Origin: Papaver somniferum
Lineage: Eukaryota; Streptophyta; Magnoliopsida; Ranunculales; Papaveraceae
Direction of reading: 5' to 3'
Assembly: GCF_003573695.1 (NCBI RefSeq)
Contig: NC_039362.1
Span: forward strand, 11,290,489-11,354,488
DNA length: 64,000 bases
In this document: one piece after another, positions 1-10,389 of the stretch
Layout of the letters: each line of letters starts with the position of its first letter
Position numbering within the stretch: position 1 is the first letter of the stretch
Program-made: the position numbers and the translations under genes
The notes under the pieces: model-generated
What the model saw: the letters and a program-made list of their open reading frames with translations, nothing else
Told to the model about the DNA's origin: nothing
Database searches by the model: none

Positions 1-70
1 ATTTGGGTAGAAGCTTTTTTATATATTTTTTGAAAGTCAGTTAATAAATAGATCTTGCGTGTCTATAAAA

Positions 71-394
71 CGCACACTATGGACACACATACTATCATAT
101 CTAATAAAACCAAATTTTTAACCACGCATATAAGCCATCATGTCCAGAAAACGCACACTATGGACACGCATACTAGCGTGTCCAATAAACCGAACTTTTT
201 AGCCACGCAACAAAACCGGCGTGGCTATTAAATTCCCACTATGGACACGCATACTAGCGTGTCCAATAAACCAAACTTTTTAGCCACCCAATACAACCGG
301 CGTGGCTATTAAACGCACACTATGGACACGCATACTAGCGTGTCCAATAAACCGAAATTTTTAACCACGCCTCAAGTGGCGTGACTATTTTTAT
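71..394. repeat. 81-bp tandem repeat, four copies
   Basis: The motif cactatggacac recurs at 75, 156, 237 and 318, exactly 81 bp apart. Each unit holds two inverted repeats: ggacacgc-atacta-gcgtgtcc, and tagccacgc...gcgtggcta around about 10 bp. These are presumably subterminal repeats of the DNA transposon at the left of the window. Confidence 0.85.
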
Positions 395-551
395 GGACAC
401 ACCACAACTGGTTCACGTAGCCATAGACTGTTTTATAAACACGCCCAATCAAAAATTAAAAGTTAACATGACTGAACGGTTGATATTTGGACACACTACT
501 AGCCACGGCGTGGCTTAAAGAACTTATATTAACACGCTCATAGAACATAGT

Positions 552-585
552 GTGTCTATAGGGTAGAAGTCTACCCTATAGACAC
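552..585. repeat. Perfect 16-bp inverted repeat with 2-bp loop
   Basis: The arm gtgtctatagggtaga (552-567) is followed by AG and then its exact reverse complement (570-585). It lies about 70 bp inside the transposon end and uses the same gtgtc/gacac words as the 81-bp repeats. Confidence 0.9.
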
Positions 586-653
586 GCCAAAACCAGAAAG
601 GTGTGACAGGGAAATTTATATCTGGCGTGGCTAAAGGCCATTTCTGTACTGTG

Positions 654-772
654 ACTTTTATCTAGATTGATTCTGACTATCTAGTTGATTCTCTAGCAAA
701 GTATTTCGGAGTTAGTCCATACAGATTGCTAAGCAAAATATTTGGTGGTGTTGTTATACCCCCGCATTTTCA
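654..772 (+). repeat. S1 5' LTR, 3'-terminal remnant
   Basis: It aligns with the last about 120 bp of the 3' LTR (about 6506-6625) and ends TTTTCA. The upstream LTR is replaced by the CACTA-like element. Several substitutions separate the two copies, so the insertion is not recent. Confidence 0.85.
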
Positions 773-774
773 AT

Positions 775-786
775 TGGTATCAGAGC
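775..786 (+). other. S1 primer-binding site (initiator Met tRNA)
   Basis: TGGTATCAGAGC, complementary to the 3' end of plant initiator methionine tRNA, lies two bases after the LTR end. This is the standard Ty1/copia minus-strand primer site and fixes the LTR boundary and the element's strand. Confidence 0.9.
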
Positions 787-838
787 AGGCAAACACATTT
801 AATACCTTACAAGTCTGTGTTTGTAGCGATCTGACTAT

Positions 839-1881
839 ATGGACCATAAATTCTCAATTGACGTGTCACCAGGTTTTAAAAACAACCGAAGGAAAAGGTC
901 TGATAAACTGGTTAATCTTCAAAAGAGATTGGAAGAACAAATCCGGATATATTCTGGTCTTGTTGCAGAAATCGCAACTCGTAAGCATTTGATATCTAGT
1001 AAGAATCTCTCATTGAATGTGAGAGAATCCAGTTGTTCCTTTCTAAATAGTTGTGACCATTCAGATAATGTTCAACAATCGTTTGTTGAGAAAACTGATG
1101 TGACTAGGAACCACTCAGAAAAATGTCAAGGGTCTGGCTTATATGTATGCTCATCAAATCATCCTCAACAAGCATGTATGTCTTATTCAAAGAGTATGGA
1201 GGTTGCGAGTAATCCGTTCAAGAATACTTTGCAACCTTGTGTTACTCAAGAAGGACATACAACTCTGTCAGGAGATCCCAAACAGAAAAGTACTGACAAT
1301 ATGAGTAATCTTGCCTTTTCTTCTTCCTCTTCTCTTCGATGGTGTAGTGACAGTCGTTGTAGTCTTTTTCTACATGTGTTAGGCGACTCTCAACTCTGTG
1401 TGTCATCTATCGTTTCTAAAGGTTGAGAAGACTCTACAATCATATCAAAAGGACAACTTCCGGTTGATTGTTATTCTTCTCATTTAGATACAAAAAATAT
1501 TGATACAACTTCTCTTGGGAAAATACAATGAATGGTGAGTTAGATCAACTTCATAGACAAGTTGAGTGGAATCTTGTACCATGCAACTTCAAAGTCTATA
1601 ATATTGGTTCTATATGTGTATCCAGGAATAAGGAAGATTATTTAGATAGTTTCAGAGATAATCTCAGGCTCATTCCCCAAGCTGAAGAATTCGAGTCTAA
1701 AGAAACGTTTGTTACTACAGAATGTTCCTTGTTCCCTCAACCTACTTATAACTGTAGCAAGTCCTATGTGACAAGCGCTTCCAAGAACAAAAGAAAAATA
1801 ATCTCTGCTCATGTCTCTTACCTTAGAAAGTCACTATGGGATAAACAAGGGGAGCCTTTTGGTCCTATCATTCCTACCTAA
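839..1881 (+). pseudogene. S1 gag-like reading frame, broken
   Basis: The ATG at 839 (MDHKFSIDVS) lies 53 bp after the primer site, and S4 also starts with MDHK at the matching place. The frame runs to TGA at 1424-1426, stays open beyond it to about 1529, and is continued in another frame at 1528-1881 (117 aa, ending QGEPFGPIIPT), so at least one frameshift is likely. Residues 20-50 are Lys/Arg-rich and helical. No CCHC zinc knuckle or UBN2 motif is evident and the middle is Ser/Cys-rich. Position suggests gag, but sequence does not prove it; it could be another structural frame kept after pol was lost. Confidence 0.45.
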
Positions 1882-2060
1882 CCCTAGACGTTCGCGTCCC
1901 CATATTTGTCTTGAGAAAATGGGGATTTGCGTCTTTTGGCTCAAGGAGTGTATTTTTGGTTATTTTTGTTTTTATCTATATAATATCTAAAAATACAAAA
2001 GCTTTTGGTTGTCCAGGGTTTTAGTCGTTCGGAAACGGGGAATCTCAAAATTTTCTATTC

Positions 2061-2490
2061 CATGGCACCTGTTACTAGATGCAGCACAAGCAGGAATGCA
2101 ACTCTGGAAGCTAACGTACGTCGGTGTACTGGAATTCCCTCTACAAGTTTGAAGAAAGTGAAGGCTACAATTAATGGTAAAAATCCTTCCTTAAACTGGT
2201 TCTTCTCTTCTTATCAAAGTGATGAAAATTTCAGGAACCTGGTAAAAAATTTCATCAGCAAAAGAAACAGCTTAAAATCTCGGATCACTGCATCCTTAGA
2301 AGATATAATTCACTATGAACGAATGTTGTCTCAATCTAAAAACACTGTACGTAAACTAGAAAAAGAACTTAGTAAGTTGACAGTTTTTTCAAAAGATTTG
2401 GAGGAGTTGAATGATACCTTTGTCAATGGACTCTTCAATAACGAGAAGGAGTTCTCTGAAGAAACTTTGGAAAAGTTCATTAATGCCTAG
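2061..2490 (+). CDS. S1 small coiled-coil protein in envelope-like position
   Basis: The best start is the ATG at 2061 (MAPVTRCSTS, context ccatggc), giving about 142 residues to TAG at 2488. The same frame is open upstream to 2005, but without a better start. The N-terminal third is basic (KKVKATINGK). Residues about 60-130 have coiled-coil character (SLKSRITASLEDIIHYERM, then VRKLEKELSKL). In full-length Sireviruses a third frame, often called envelope-like, lies downstream of pol; this frame has that position although pol is missing. S4 has a short coiled-coil frame in the same place (41465-41725) with little obvious identity. The function is unknown. Confidence 0.5.
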
Positions 2491-2964
2491 AACATCTTCT
2501 TTTTTGGATTAGTTGGAAGAATAACTACTGCTTTGGATAGCAATGATTGTGATTACACATAGCTATTATTTTCATCTTTTTTTTTTAGATTTATTGGTTT
2601 TTATTTTCTAAAAAATATTTGGAAAAGATGATGGTTTGCAATATTTAATCTTTGGTTTGTTATATTGCAACTTGTTATGGGATTTTGGTGTTTACGTCCG
2701 TGAACTATGTTGTCCCATATTATTGTCAAAAGTAAAGTCGTTCATGATCATATGTATTGATTTAAGGATGAATAGACTTCTGACAAACACAAAAGTTAAA
2801 CCTATATTGTCAATTCTTTGATGGAAGATAGGTTAAAATATTTTGTGAACAAGGATAAAGTCTATTATTGTTATGCAAATTATGATGGAAAATAGAATAG
2901 ATCCTTGTATGTTATCCACGATATTGATCTTCATTGATCCATTTTGTTATGTATTACCGTGAAG

Positions 2965-3405
2965 GTTCCGTAATATGTCTTGTGTTGAGCACGACTAAGT
3001 TGATTATTTTCGATTAGCTTGGTTGGTTGTTCCATAAGATATGTTATGTTGAGCATATGGAACTAAATTAATCTTCTTGTGTGGTTATTTAGTTATTGCT
3101 CCGTAAGTTCTCTTATGTCGAGCAAAATAAATAACAATTAAATTGATTACTTTCGTGATTAGTTTGGTTGTTTGTATTCCAATTAGATTAATTATGGGTT
3201 CTCTTGTAATTAGTCTAGTTGAGCATTCATATATTCCATGAGTCTCTTGTGTTGAGTATATGAATGGCTACTAATCATGTTCTATTGGTTAATGTAGTCA
3301 TATATTTCGTAAGGTCTTCCTTATGTCGAGTATTGAACGGTTAAGTTAGTCATATCCATATGATTGGTTTAATCGTAGCTCTGTAAGTTTACTTATGTTG
3401 AGCAT
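2965..3405 (+). repeat. Array of about 70-bp repeats, each with a hairpin (S1)
   Basis: Six copies of tcCRTAAG-loop-CTTATGttGAGCA start near 2965, 3028, 3098, 3233, 3304 and 3377, spaced 63, 70, 135, 71 and 73 bp, which leaves one vacant slot. Each holds a 5-7 bp stem: CATAA/TTATG (3030s), CGTAAG/CTTATG (3100s), CATGAG/CTTGTG (3230s), CGTAAGG/CCTTATG (3300s), TGTAAGT/ACTTATG (3380s). Where bases differ, pairing or G-U wobble is kept. S4 has the same array on its own sense strand. There is no open frame across it. It lies between the coiled-coil frame and the polypurine cluster. Confidence 0.75.
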
Positions 3406-3600
3406 AAATCAATTAAATTGATCACTCCTTGTGGTTAGTTTGATTACGTATTCCGATTAAATTAATCATGGGTTTACTTGTGATTAATTTGATTGCGTTT
3501 TGGATATAAGAATCATTCTTATGGTTTTTGGTGTCCAATAAAAATCCTTTATTTCTTTTCGAGATTAAGGTCGCTCTTGTTGTTCCCTTGGGAATGCCAT
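3406..3600 (+). other. S1 internal spacer
   Basis: AT-rich sequence between the hairpin array and the first polypurine tract. Short open stretches occur here but nothing supports coding. Confidence 0.5.
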
Positions 3601-4255
3601 CAAATGGGGGAGAGTTCTTTTGAAATTGTGCTTAATGGTAATATCTTGCGGGGTTTGCGGTTGTGGAATTTTAGAGGGGTTATCTTGTATCTTTAAACTC
3701 CTTGATGAATGTTGTTAGCTTCGGCTATATGATTGCATCTAAATTAAGATGATGTGCGTCTTCTCGTTTAGTCATGAAATTTCTCTTGCGGAAAGTTCAT
3801 TATGATCCCATTCTTGTACCTTTGCCAATTTTATTGACAAAAGGGGGAGAATTAATGTAGTTCACACTACATATACATATGGTTTTCGGATCATTGTGTA
3901 AGGGGGAGTGGTTTCCATGATCGATATGGAGTATTGACTAAGGGGGAGTGATACACATCACCATAGTATTTTTGTTAAATTTGTGATACAATTGGACTTT
4001 GACATTCGTAGTAATACTATGACACTGTATAACAATGATCGATAATTATGTTTTCTCATTGTTATAGCTACGGATCTTCAACAACGATGATACTAAACTT
4101 ACAACCTTTGGAATCATTGGAGTACTTGGAATGAGAAGATTTCAAGGAATGCTGAAGATTATACATGTGGAATAGGAGCTACTATAGTTTCATTATCTTT
4201 TTTGTATTCCATATGTATTGATAGTTTTGTCACTAAAATTTACAAATGGGGAGAT
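3601..4255 (+). promoter_or_regulatory. S1 polypurine-tract cluster
   Basis: Five purine runs precede the 3' LTR: aaatgggggaga (3602-3613), aaaagggggagaa (about 3838-3850), aagggggagtg (about 3900-3910), aagggggagtg (about 3940-3950), and the LTR-adjacent aaatggggagat (4244-4255). The last is the functional plus-strand primer by position. Multiple polypurine tracts are a reported Sirevirus trait. S3 and S4 carry the same set at similar spacing. Confidence 0.8.
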
Positions 4256-4863
4256 TGTTAGAGCACTGCTCGGTCAAACTCACATGCGTTGCTATCTCAA
4301 GCATGTTTGTCAATATTAGTGATCAAAACTATAAGTCTTGATTTCTAGTCTACTTATAGCTAAGTCTCAGACTAGGATAGAAAGTGTAGTTGAGCTTAAG
4401 GACTTCATGGCGATTCATCAGACAAGCAGAAGATCTACTCAAGAAACCGGTGGAACTTCTCGACAAAAAGGTATGTGAAGACTTGAACTAATCTGTCACT
4501 CAAAAGTATATCTATTTTATCTCTTACTTCTTGAGACAAAAGTCGTATGCTATATATATAGACTAGATCATACACATTTGATATTTCGATCCGAGTATAT
4601 CTCGCCTATCTATATCTCGAAATATGTGTTGGTAAGCGTTTCGCTTCGATCATGTTTTTCTTTACCTAATGATGAAAGTCATGATACCTTTCAATCATCT
4701 TGAAAATTGCTTTGACGAGAAATAGTGTAACAATTATATAACGTCCTCTAAGAATGTTTCAATGATTGGAATGAGATTTTAGATTACATAACCATAGTGG
4801 ACATAAGTATGTTGTGGAAACACATATGTGCATAAGTCCCATGCTGGAAATTGGCTTTTAGCC

Positions 4864-5030
4864 AAGTCCGCGAACTGCCGGAGTTCTCAAACCCGAGAAT
4901 TTCTGCTGAGTTATCAAACTATCTTTCCGCGAACCAAGTCCGCGAACCAACGAAGCTCTCGAACCCGATATTTTCTGCTGGAGTTTGAAAACTCTTTCCA
5001 GTATATCAAGTCCGCGAACTTGTGTAGGTT
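4864..5030 (+). repeat. 72-bp tandem repeats with AGTCCGCGAAC motif in S1 U3
   Basis: AGTCCGCGAAC occurs at 4864, 4937 and 5009. The sequence between is a degenerate 72-73 bp unit with cccgag/ttctgctg words. S4's LTRs have the reverse complement GTTCGCGGACT near 38890-38990 and 45195-45290. It is likely part of the LTR promoter, inferred from position upstream of the TATA box. Confidence 0.7.
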
Positions 5031-5473
5031 ATATATCTAAAGGTGATTTATGAACTATCTTACAAAGACTAAGGAATACTTTTGCAAACCGTGGCTATTA
5101 AGTTCATGAACCGATTCTTTGAATCGAATCATCTTTGCTTCAATTGTGTCTTGTGTAGTACATGAGATTTCATAGCAATTGAACAACTCTCTAACTAGTT
5201 CATATTGAGTCAATTAAACTGGTTATGGTGAAGAAGAATATGGTTGCCATGAAATTATCAAATGGCTAACCTTTTGGTTGACTGTTATTGAACCAACAAT
5301 GCACACGTTTGAGTACGGTTAACAAACCTAGATTTGTGCAGTTCATTTGTGTATGACAAGCTAAGATTTCAATCTAACGGTTGAGATATGTTATCTTGAA
5401 TCTAAACCAAGTTTTCATCTAACGGTGGATAGCGTTTGCTTTGTGAGCAAGGCGAAACCCTGATTTGAGAGGC

Positions 5474-5481
5474 TATATAAG
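5474..5481 (+). promoter_or_regulatory. S1 LTR TATA box
   Basis: TATATAAG within ggctatataagggg, about 1150 bp before the LTR end. The equivalent TATA is kept in the minus-strand LTRs near 18972 (S2), 38350 and 44645 (S4). Confidence 0.65.
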
Positions 5482-6212
5482 GGGACATCTAGCTACTCTA
5501 CAAACTAATCCCCACACGTCCGTGTGATACTAGTTTGTAAGCTAGAGTCGATTCTCCTTTAACCTTTGGTTTTCTTCTTCTAAAACCAGGTTAACGACTT
5601 AAAGACTTCATTGGGATTGTGAAGCCATACCGATACTACTTTTATCGTAGTTGTGTGATCTGATCTTGCATCTTCTATCGTACGAGTACAGTCATACTGA
5701 TTGGATTGAGATCGTGAGAGTTCTCCGATATGCAAGATATATAAAGTAATCACAAACATCTTCGTCTCATCGTTTGTGATTCCACGACATCTTGTTTTGC
5801 TACCATACGATTAAGATTGTTGTGAGGTGATTGATTAATCTAGGTTGTTCTTCGGGAATATAAGACCGGATTATCAATTGGTTTTTGTTCACCTTGATTA
5901 TATATCAAAAGACGAAACAAAACTTGAGGATTTTTCTGTGGGAGACAGATTTATCCTTTGATAGACTTTTCTGTGTGAGACAGATTCGTTTATTGTTAAA
6001 GCCTGCGATTTTGGATCGTAGGAACTCTTAGTTGTGGGTGAGATCAGCTAAGGGATTCAAGTGCGCAGTATCCTGCTGGGATCAGAGGCGTAGGGGTGAA
6101 ACTGTACCTTGAATCAGTAGGAGACTGATTGGGGTTCAACTACAGTCCAGTCCGAAGTTAGATTGGAGTAGGATAAAGTCTGTAGCGGCTTAATACAGTG
6201 TGTATTCAATTT

Positions 6213-6263
6213 GGACTAGGTCCCGGGGTTTTTCTGCATTTGCGGTTTCCTCGTTAACAAAAT
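6213..6263 (+). promoter_or_regulatory. Conserved LTR block (probable R/3'-end region)
   Basis: The block runs from ggactaggtcccgggg through tgcggtttcctcgttaac. It is nearly unchanged in all four Sirevirus-like LTRs, on the minus strand near 18185-18245, 24840-24890 and 43870-43920, and even in a divergent copy at 20977-21029. Conservation beyond its surroundings suggests a processing or dimerisation role; this is inference. Confidence 0.5.
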
Positions 6264-6855
6264 TCTGGTGTCTGTGTTATTTCCTTTCCGCATTATATTT
6301 TGTTAATATAATAGAAATAATACAGGTTGTGCGTTGAAGTTTAATCAATTGGAGACCCAACCTAGTTGTTGTTGATTTCATTGATTAACACTTGGATATT
6401 AGTCTTTGGTACCATCCAAGTTATTCCTTTTGTTTGATAAATATTCGCTATTGACTTTAGCTTGAGTAAAGATCAAACCAAGAGAGAGATATTAACTCCT
6501 TGAGATACTTTTATCTAGATTGAGTTTGACTGTCTAGTTGATTCCCTAGCAAAGTATTTCAGAGTTAGTCCATACAGATTCCTAAGCGAAATATTGGGTG
6601 GTGTTGTTAGACCCCTGCCTTTTCATTTGCAATACTTGCATTCAGCAATTTAAATCCAGCAATTTATCAAAATTCAGTTTACTTAAATAAAATCCCTGTC
6701 AAAACAAAAAAAAAACTCAATCATCTACTTATCCAAAATCAATCAAACATAAAACCTCACATCTCTCAGAAGTTCAGAAGTTCAAGAGATTATGGAGGAA
6801 AAAATCAAAGAAAATCAGCAAAAAAGGATTTTTGCGCCTCTGCATCCTTCAAGAC

Positions 6856-9800
6856 TTATAAAGTTGCCTTCTCCATGTTCACCTCTTCAGTCAGCCTGGC
6901 AATCTTGTCTTCCTTCTCCATCACAACATCATTGGGAAAGGGTATGTTATTCTCGCATGAATTCTTGATAGCATTTATCTTCTTACGAAGCCGTTTCACG
7001 TTGAAGCCAAGTCTTTCAGAATTCTCCAAGTTGAACTCCCAATCAAAGAGTATGTCTTGAGTAACAGTATTTCTGGCCCTAGTGCATATAGCACTTACAA
7101 CATGCAACAGGGACGCTGAATCCAAACTTCATCCATATCGTCTTGTACAAGTCTGCATATCCAACAGGGACGCTGAATCCACCAACTATTCGTGGTATGG
7201 GAGTGACGCATAAAATGGAGGATCAAAAGAAATCCCTGCACTTGGGTATTCATGCACTACTATACGATTCTCAGTTACTGGAGCAACTTCTACAATCATC
7301 GCAGCAGTTTCTTCAGTCTCTTCTACTTGTGGTTCGGTTCCTTTTATCGTTGAAGCAATGACAATTGAAGTCTCTCCTTCCTTGGTGGCTTCAAGAGAAA
7401 TCCCCTCATGGCCTTGAAGTTCAAAGGTGGTTTTTCCTTTATCAATAACCACAGGGTTGTTCGAATCATCATTATTATTCGGTACCTAATACGAAGATTA
7501 CATGACATTAGAGCAATATAAACATGGAAACCAAATGGACTCATAAACTACAGAATACAAGTGGTATAACATCATCGACTTTCATCATTATGCACTCAAT
7601 ACATGAACAAATAGCGTGAAAATCATAAAAACACGTTTTACAACAAGTTTATTTGAAAAGATTTTACTCTTCCCTATACAAGGCGATGAACTGGGAGAAA
7701 TTTACAAGTAATCTGAGGTTTTGTCATATGCCATACTCTTAGTATGGATGTTTTCTACAACATGTCAAAATTTCATAGCAATTGGATGAACTAGTAAAAC
7801 GTTGTGGCCAAAACATCGTACTACATGCCAATTGAAAATTTTCTGAAAGTCTCCTGGATGTTTACTGTCTCATATATTTCTACTCCTAAACATGCTCAAA
7901 ATTTAAAAAGATTCTTTGAAAAATCTTGGAAATTTCCTGGGCATAAGGATACATATGTGGATCGCAAAAATCCGACGTTGGACGAAGATTCTACAGCGTT
8001 TTTGCTAAAAATCTGAAGTTTTGAATTTTCTGATGACGTATTTTGATCTAATTTTCATTCATTCACATGGATTATGATACATTCGTCCATAAATCAAGAA
8101 TATCATCATTATATGGATAAAATATAAGAAGAATTCTTACTTGGGGGATCTCCGAAGCATTTGAAGAGTCGGAGTTGCTTGTGTCAACATTAGGAGCATC
8201 ATTGCCATCATTTGGTCCTGGGCTTTGAGAATTCTCTTTGTCACGACTTTCCGAAGAACGAGAAGTGCTTTCCGATTCCATGGTGACATCCTCCTGGGAA
8301 TATTCATGAATATTAGTATTTTACGAGTAAAACGCTATAGCGAGGTATGCGGGTAGATACTTACTTCAACTTCTTCTTCAGCACTCGATTCAGAGACAAC
8401 TTGCTCAGCGGTAGAGAATCGAAGACCGTCAATACTTGATGGAGAAAAATTCTGCAATGGATAACAAACATTAGTTTCATGATCCTAATTATATGGATAT
8501 AGGAAGTCATAGCAACGGAATGTCAACAACTCACCAAAGAAACAACTGGAGACTTTATGGTATTATCTAGCAGCCTATAATTCTTGCTCCTTCCTTCTCC
8601 ACCGTGAATGACTTGTTCCATCTCTGAGAAGTCTACTTCAATTCGAGGTCTCACAATACGTCTATCCTGCAATATAATTGATGAAATGCTCCAATATAAA
8701 TATCATGAATTTCTAAAGAGCATAAGAAAGATACGTACCGATGAACACCCTGGAGATGTCTTTCGTTTATCACTACCAGAGAGGGGCTTCAACCTTGGTC
8801 GAGAGGAACTCATCTCAACATAAGGAGGTTCTTTCACTAAAGGTAATACAGCTATTACGAAGTCTTTTAAACAGTCGAGTTGTTGATCCCAAAAGTCTAC
8901 ATAACCAGGACATTCGTAATTCGTTCAAAACCAGGGAATCAGTAATTACTTCCTTCCACGAGAGCACGGTCTAAATGGGTCATAAGTTGTTTGACTGGTG
9001 GCTTCTTCTTCCTAAAATTTGGGACACACTGATCCATACCCATTTGACGGGCTGCTCTGTCAATGTTGTACTCTTCCACCGAAAACTCTCCATATGTTGC
9101 TGAAATTAAGTAACCAGGGGTGCAACTCAACACAAAAGATCTTTCGTCGTCACTCCGATCTGCACCAGACTTCAAGGCCATGCTTTCTCCGTCATTAAAA
9201 GTTTACAACTGAGAAACATAAGAAGGAATTAGCACCCACGGGCGAAAATTGAATTCAGACTCATCGTCTAACACATCAACGAGACGTGCCTTGAATCGAG
9301 GCTGCTTTGTATGCCAGCGCATAATCCTAGTATTTTCTTTCTCATTGGAAAAGTGGCGAGCATCAGCATTCGGTTCTTGCAAGACATTACGAGGAATGGG
9401 TGCATAATTCCTGAAATGCACCCACAATAACGCTTGGAGAAACATCGTGTTAGCATAGCATTCTATTTTCATGAAGCTGTTGGATATGCTAGAGTCTATA
9501 ACCAAGGAGTCTAAGTTAGAGTACAAAGTACCCAAGAACAGACTTCCTATCGGGAGTTGCTCACCTTTAGCCATTTTGATAGAAAAAGGGATCACGAAAG
9601 GCTTCAACAAATTACCAGTGTCTTCAAACACATCTCTAGACAACCACAAACATAGAAGAGAGGTAATAGATAACACACCATCAGCGGGTCTATTAGGCAC
9701 TTCATCTCGAGGCCACAAGTGTGTTAACCAGTGAGCATAACAATACTTGCTGGTCATTTTATTACTTTCTCCCATTTGAGCTATCAAAGTGTTAGAGATT

Positions 9801-10387
9801 ACCTTCTCATCAGCGGAAAGCTCTCCTGGAAAATTATCTGTGACTGGGAGGCGCAACAATGCAGCTACGTCTTCTATAGTAATGGTAAATTCTCCCCATA
9901 TGCATATGAAAGTATGGGTGGGAATGCACCAGCGACCAAGCAGAGCTACTATACCTCGCGCACCGTGAAAAATATACAAGTCTCCAGATGTTTGGATAAC
10001 TACTGTTACCTGTGCACGATCCAGCATTGCTCGAACACGAGGGAAACCCAGCATGTGCCTCACCCATCCAGAGAATTTTTTCAAAGGCCGTCGAGAAATC
10101 TTGAATTATATCATTGAACCAGAAAAATGCCCTTTCTGAATACAAAATCGGATGGCTGCACGAGGAGTAACTAATTTCTTCCGAGTAACATCCCTGGGAT
10201 TTATCAGAAGTTGAAATGCTGGAGTCTCAAGACGTTTTTCACGTCTATGCTGAAATACGAAGAATTTGTCATCAGTATTCGGGATGTTCTTGACCCCAGA
10301 GGTTTCTTCCTCTCTTTCTCCACTAATGGAAGTCTCATCCATACATGTGTCATTGTTGGAGGCATCATTATCCGAAGAGTCAGACAT
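6856..10387 (-). pseudogene. Antisense plant mobile domain (PMD) gene in C1, decayed
   Basis: Likely CDS exons: 10387-8739, 8666-8535, 8451-8365, 8293-8141 and 7485-6856, all with GT/AG borders and matching phase. The N-terminus is acidic (MSDSSDNDAS). The PMD follows, with WGEFTITIEDVAALLRLP, the ELSADEK segment and LWLSRDVFEDTG, as in PF10536. Ser/Asp/Glu-rich exons come next (8451-8141), then a C-terminal part with coiled coil (EKEDKIARLTEEVN). Damage: TAA at 10106 and 9203, a frameshift near 8935, and stops at 7186 and just before 7126. In Arabidopsis, PMD proteins of the MAIN/MAIL type act in silencing and development; transposon-borne PMD genes are known. B2's gene (58054-60760) is a homologue with the same layout. 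Confidence 0.8.
7489..8140. other. Large intron of the C1 PMD gene
   Basis: This stretch lies between the acidic exon (ending caa|gtaag at 8141) and the last exon (acceptor attag at 7486). It is AT-rich. A 70-codon plus-strand open stretch at 7804-8016 has no recognisable similarity and is probably chance. Confidence 0.5.
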
Positions 10388-10389
10388 CC

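Larger units (their letters stand above)
1..653. mobile_element. CACTA-like (En/Spm) DNA transposon, terminal part
   Basis: The left end of the window is unlike any LTR here and stops abruptly where S1's LTR sequence begins. Read inward on the minus strand from 653, the end starts CACAGTACAGAAATGGCC, close to the usual CACTACAAGAAA-type CACTA terminus but with CACAG in place of CACTA. Behind it lie repeated subterminal motifs tagccacgc / gcgtggcta and ggacacgc / gcgtgtcc, typical of CACTA subterminal regions. The next three bases (ACT, 654-656) belong to S1's LTR and would be one copy of a 3-bp target duplication; the other copy is outside the window. No transposase is visible. A Mutator-like or MITE end is the alternative. 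Confidence 0.55.
654..6625 (+). mobile_element. S1: non-autonomous Sirevirus-like Ty1/copia element
   Basis: S1 has a 5' LTR remnant (654-772), primer site, a 3.48-kb internal region and a full 2370-bp 3' LTR (4256-6625). The internal region has no protease, integrase, RT or RNase H; it holds only a gag-like frame, a coiled-coil frame, a hairpin array and a cluster of polypurine tracts. Initiator-Met primer site and multiple polypurine tracts are described hallmarks of Sireviruses. The CACTA-like element cut the 5' LTR. S1 probably sits inside C1, since C1 internal sequence starts directly after 6625. It was presumably moved by enzymes from a full-length relative. Confidence 0.8.
4256..6625 (+). 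repeat. S1 3' LTR
   Basis: It begins TGTTAGAGCACTGCTC right after the polypurine tract and ends TTTTCA, 2370 bp. It contains a 72-bp repeat set in U3, a TATA box near 5474, a conserved block near 6213, and a terminal segment matching the 5' remnant. Near-identical LTRs lie on the minus strand at 17840-20367 and 43504-45898. It encodes nothing recognisable. Confidence 0.88.

Noticed and set aside
9471..10117. Plus-strand frames of 87 and 128 codons
   Set aside because: Shadow of the minus-strand PMD gene, which has clear motifs.
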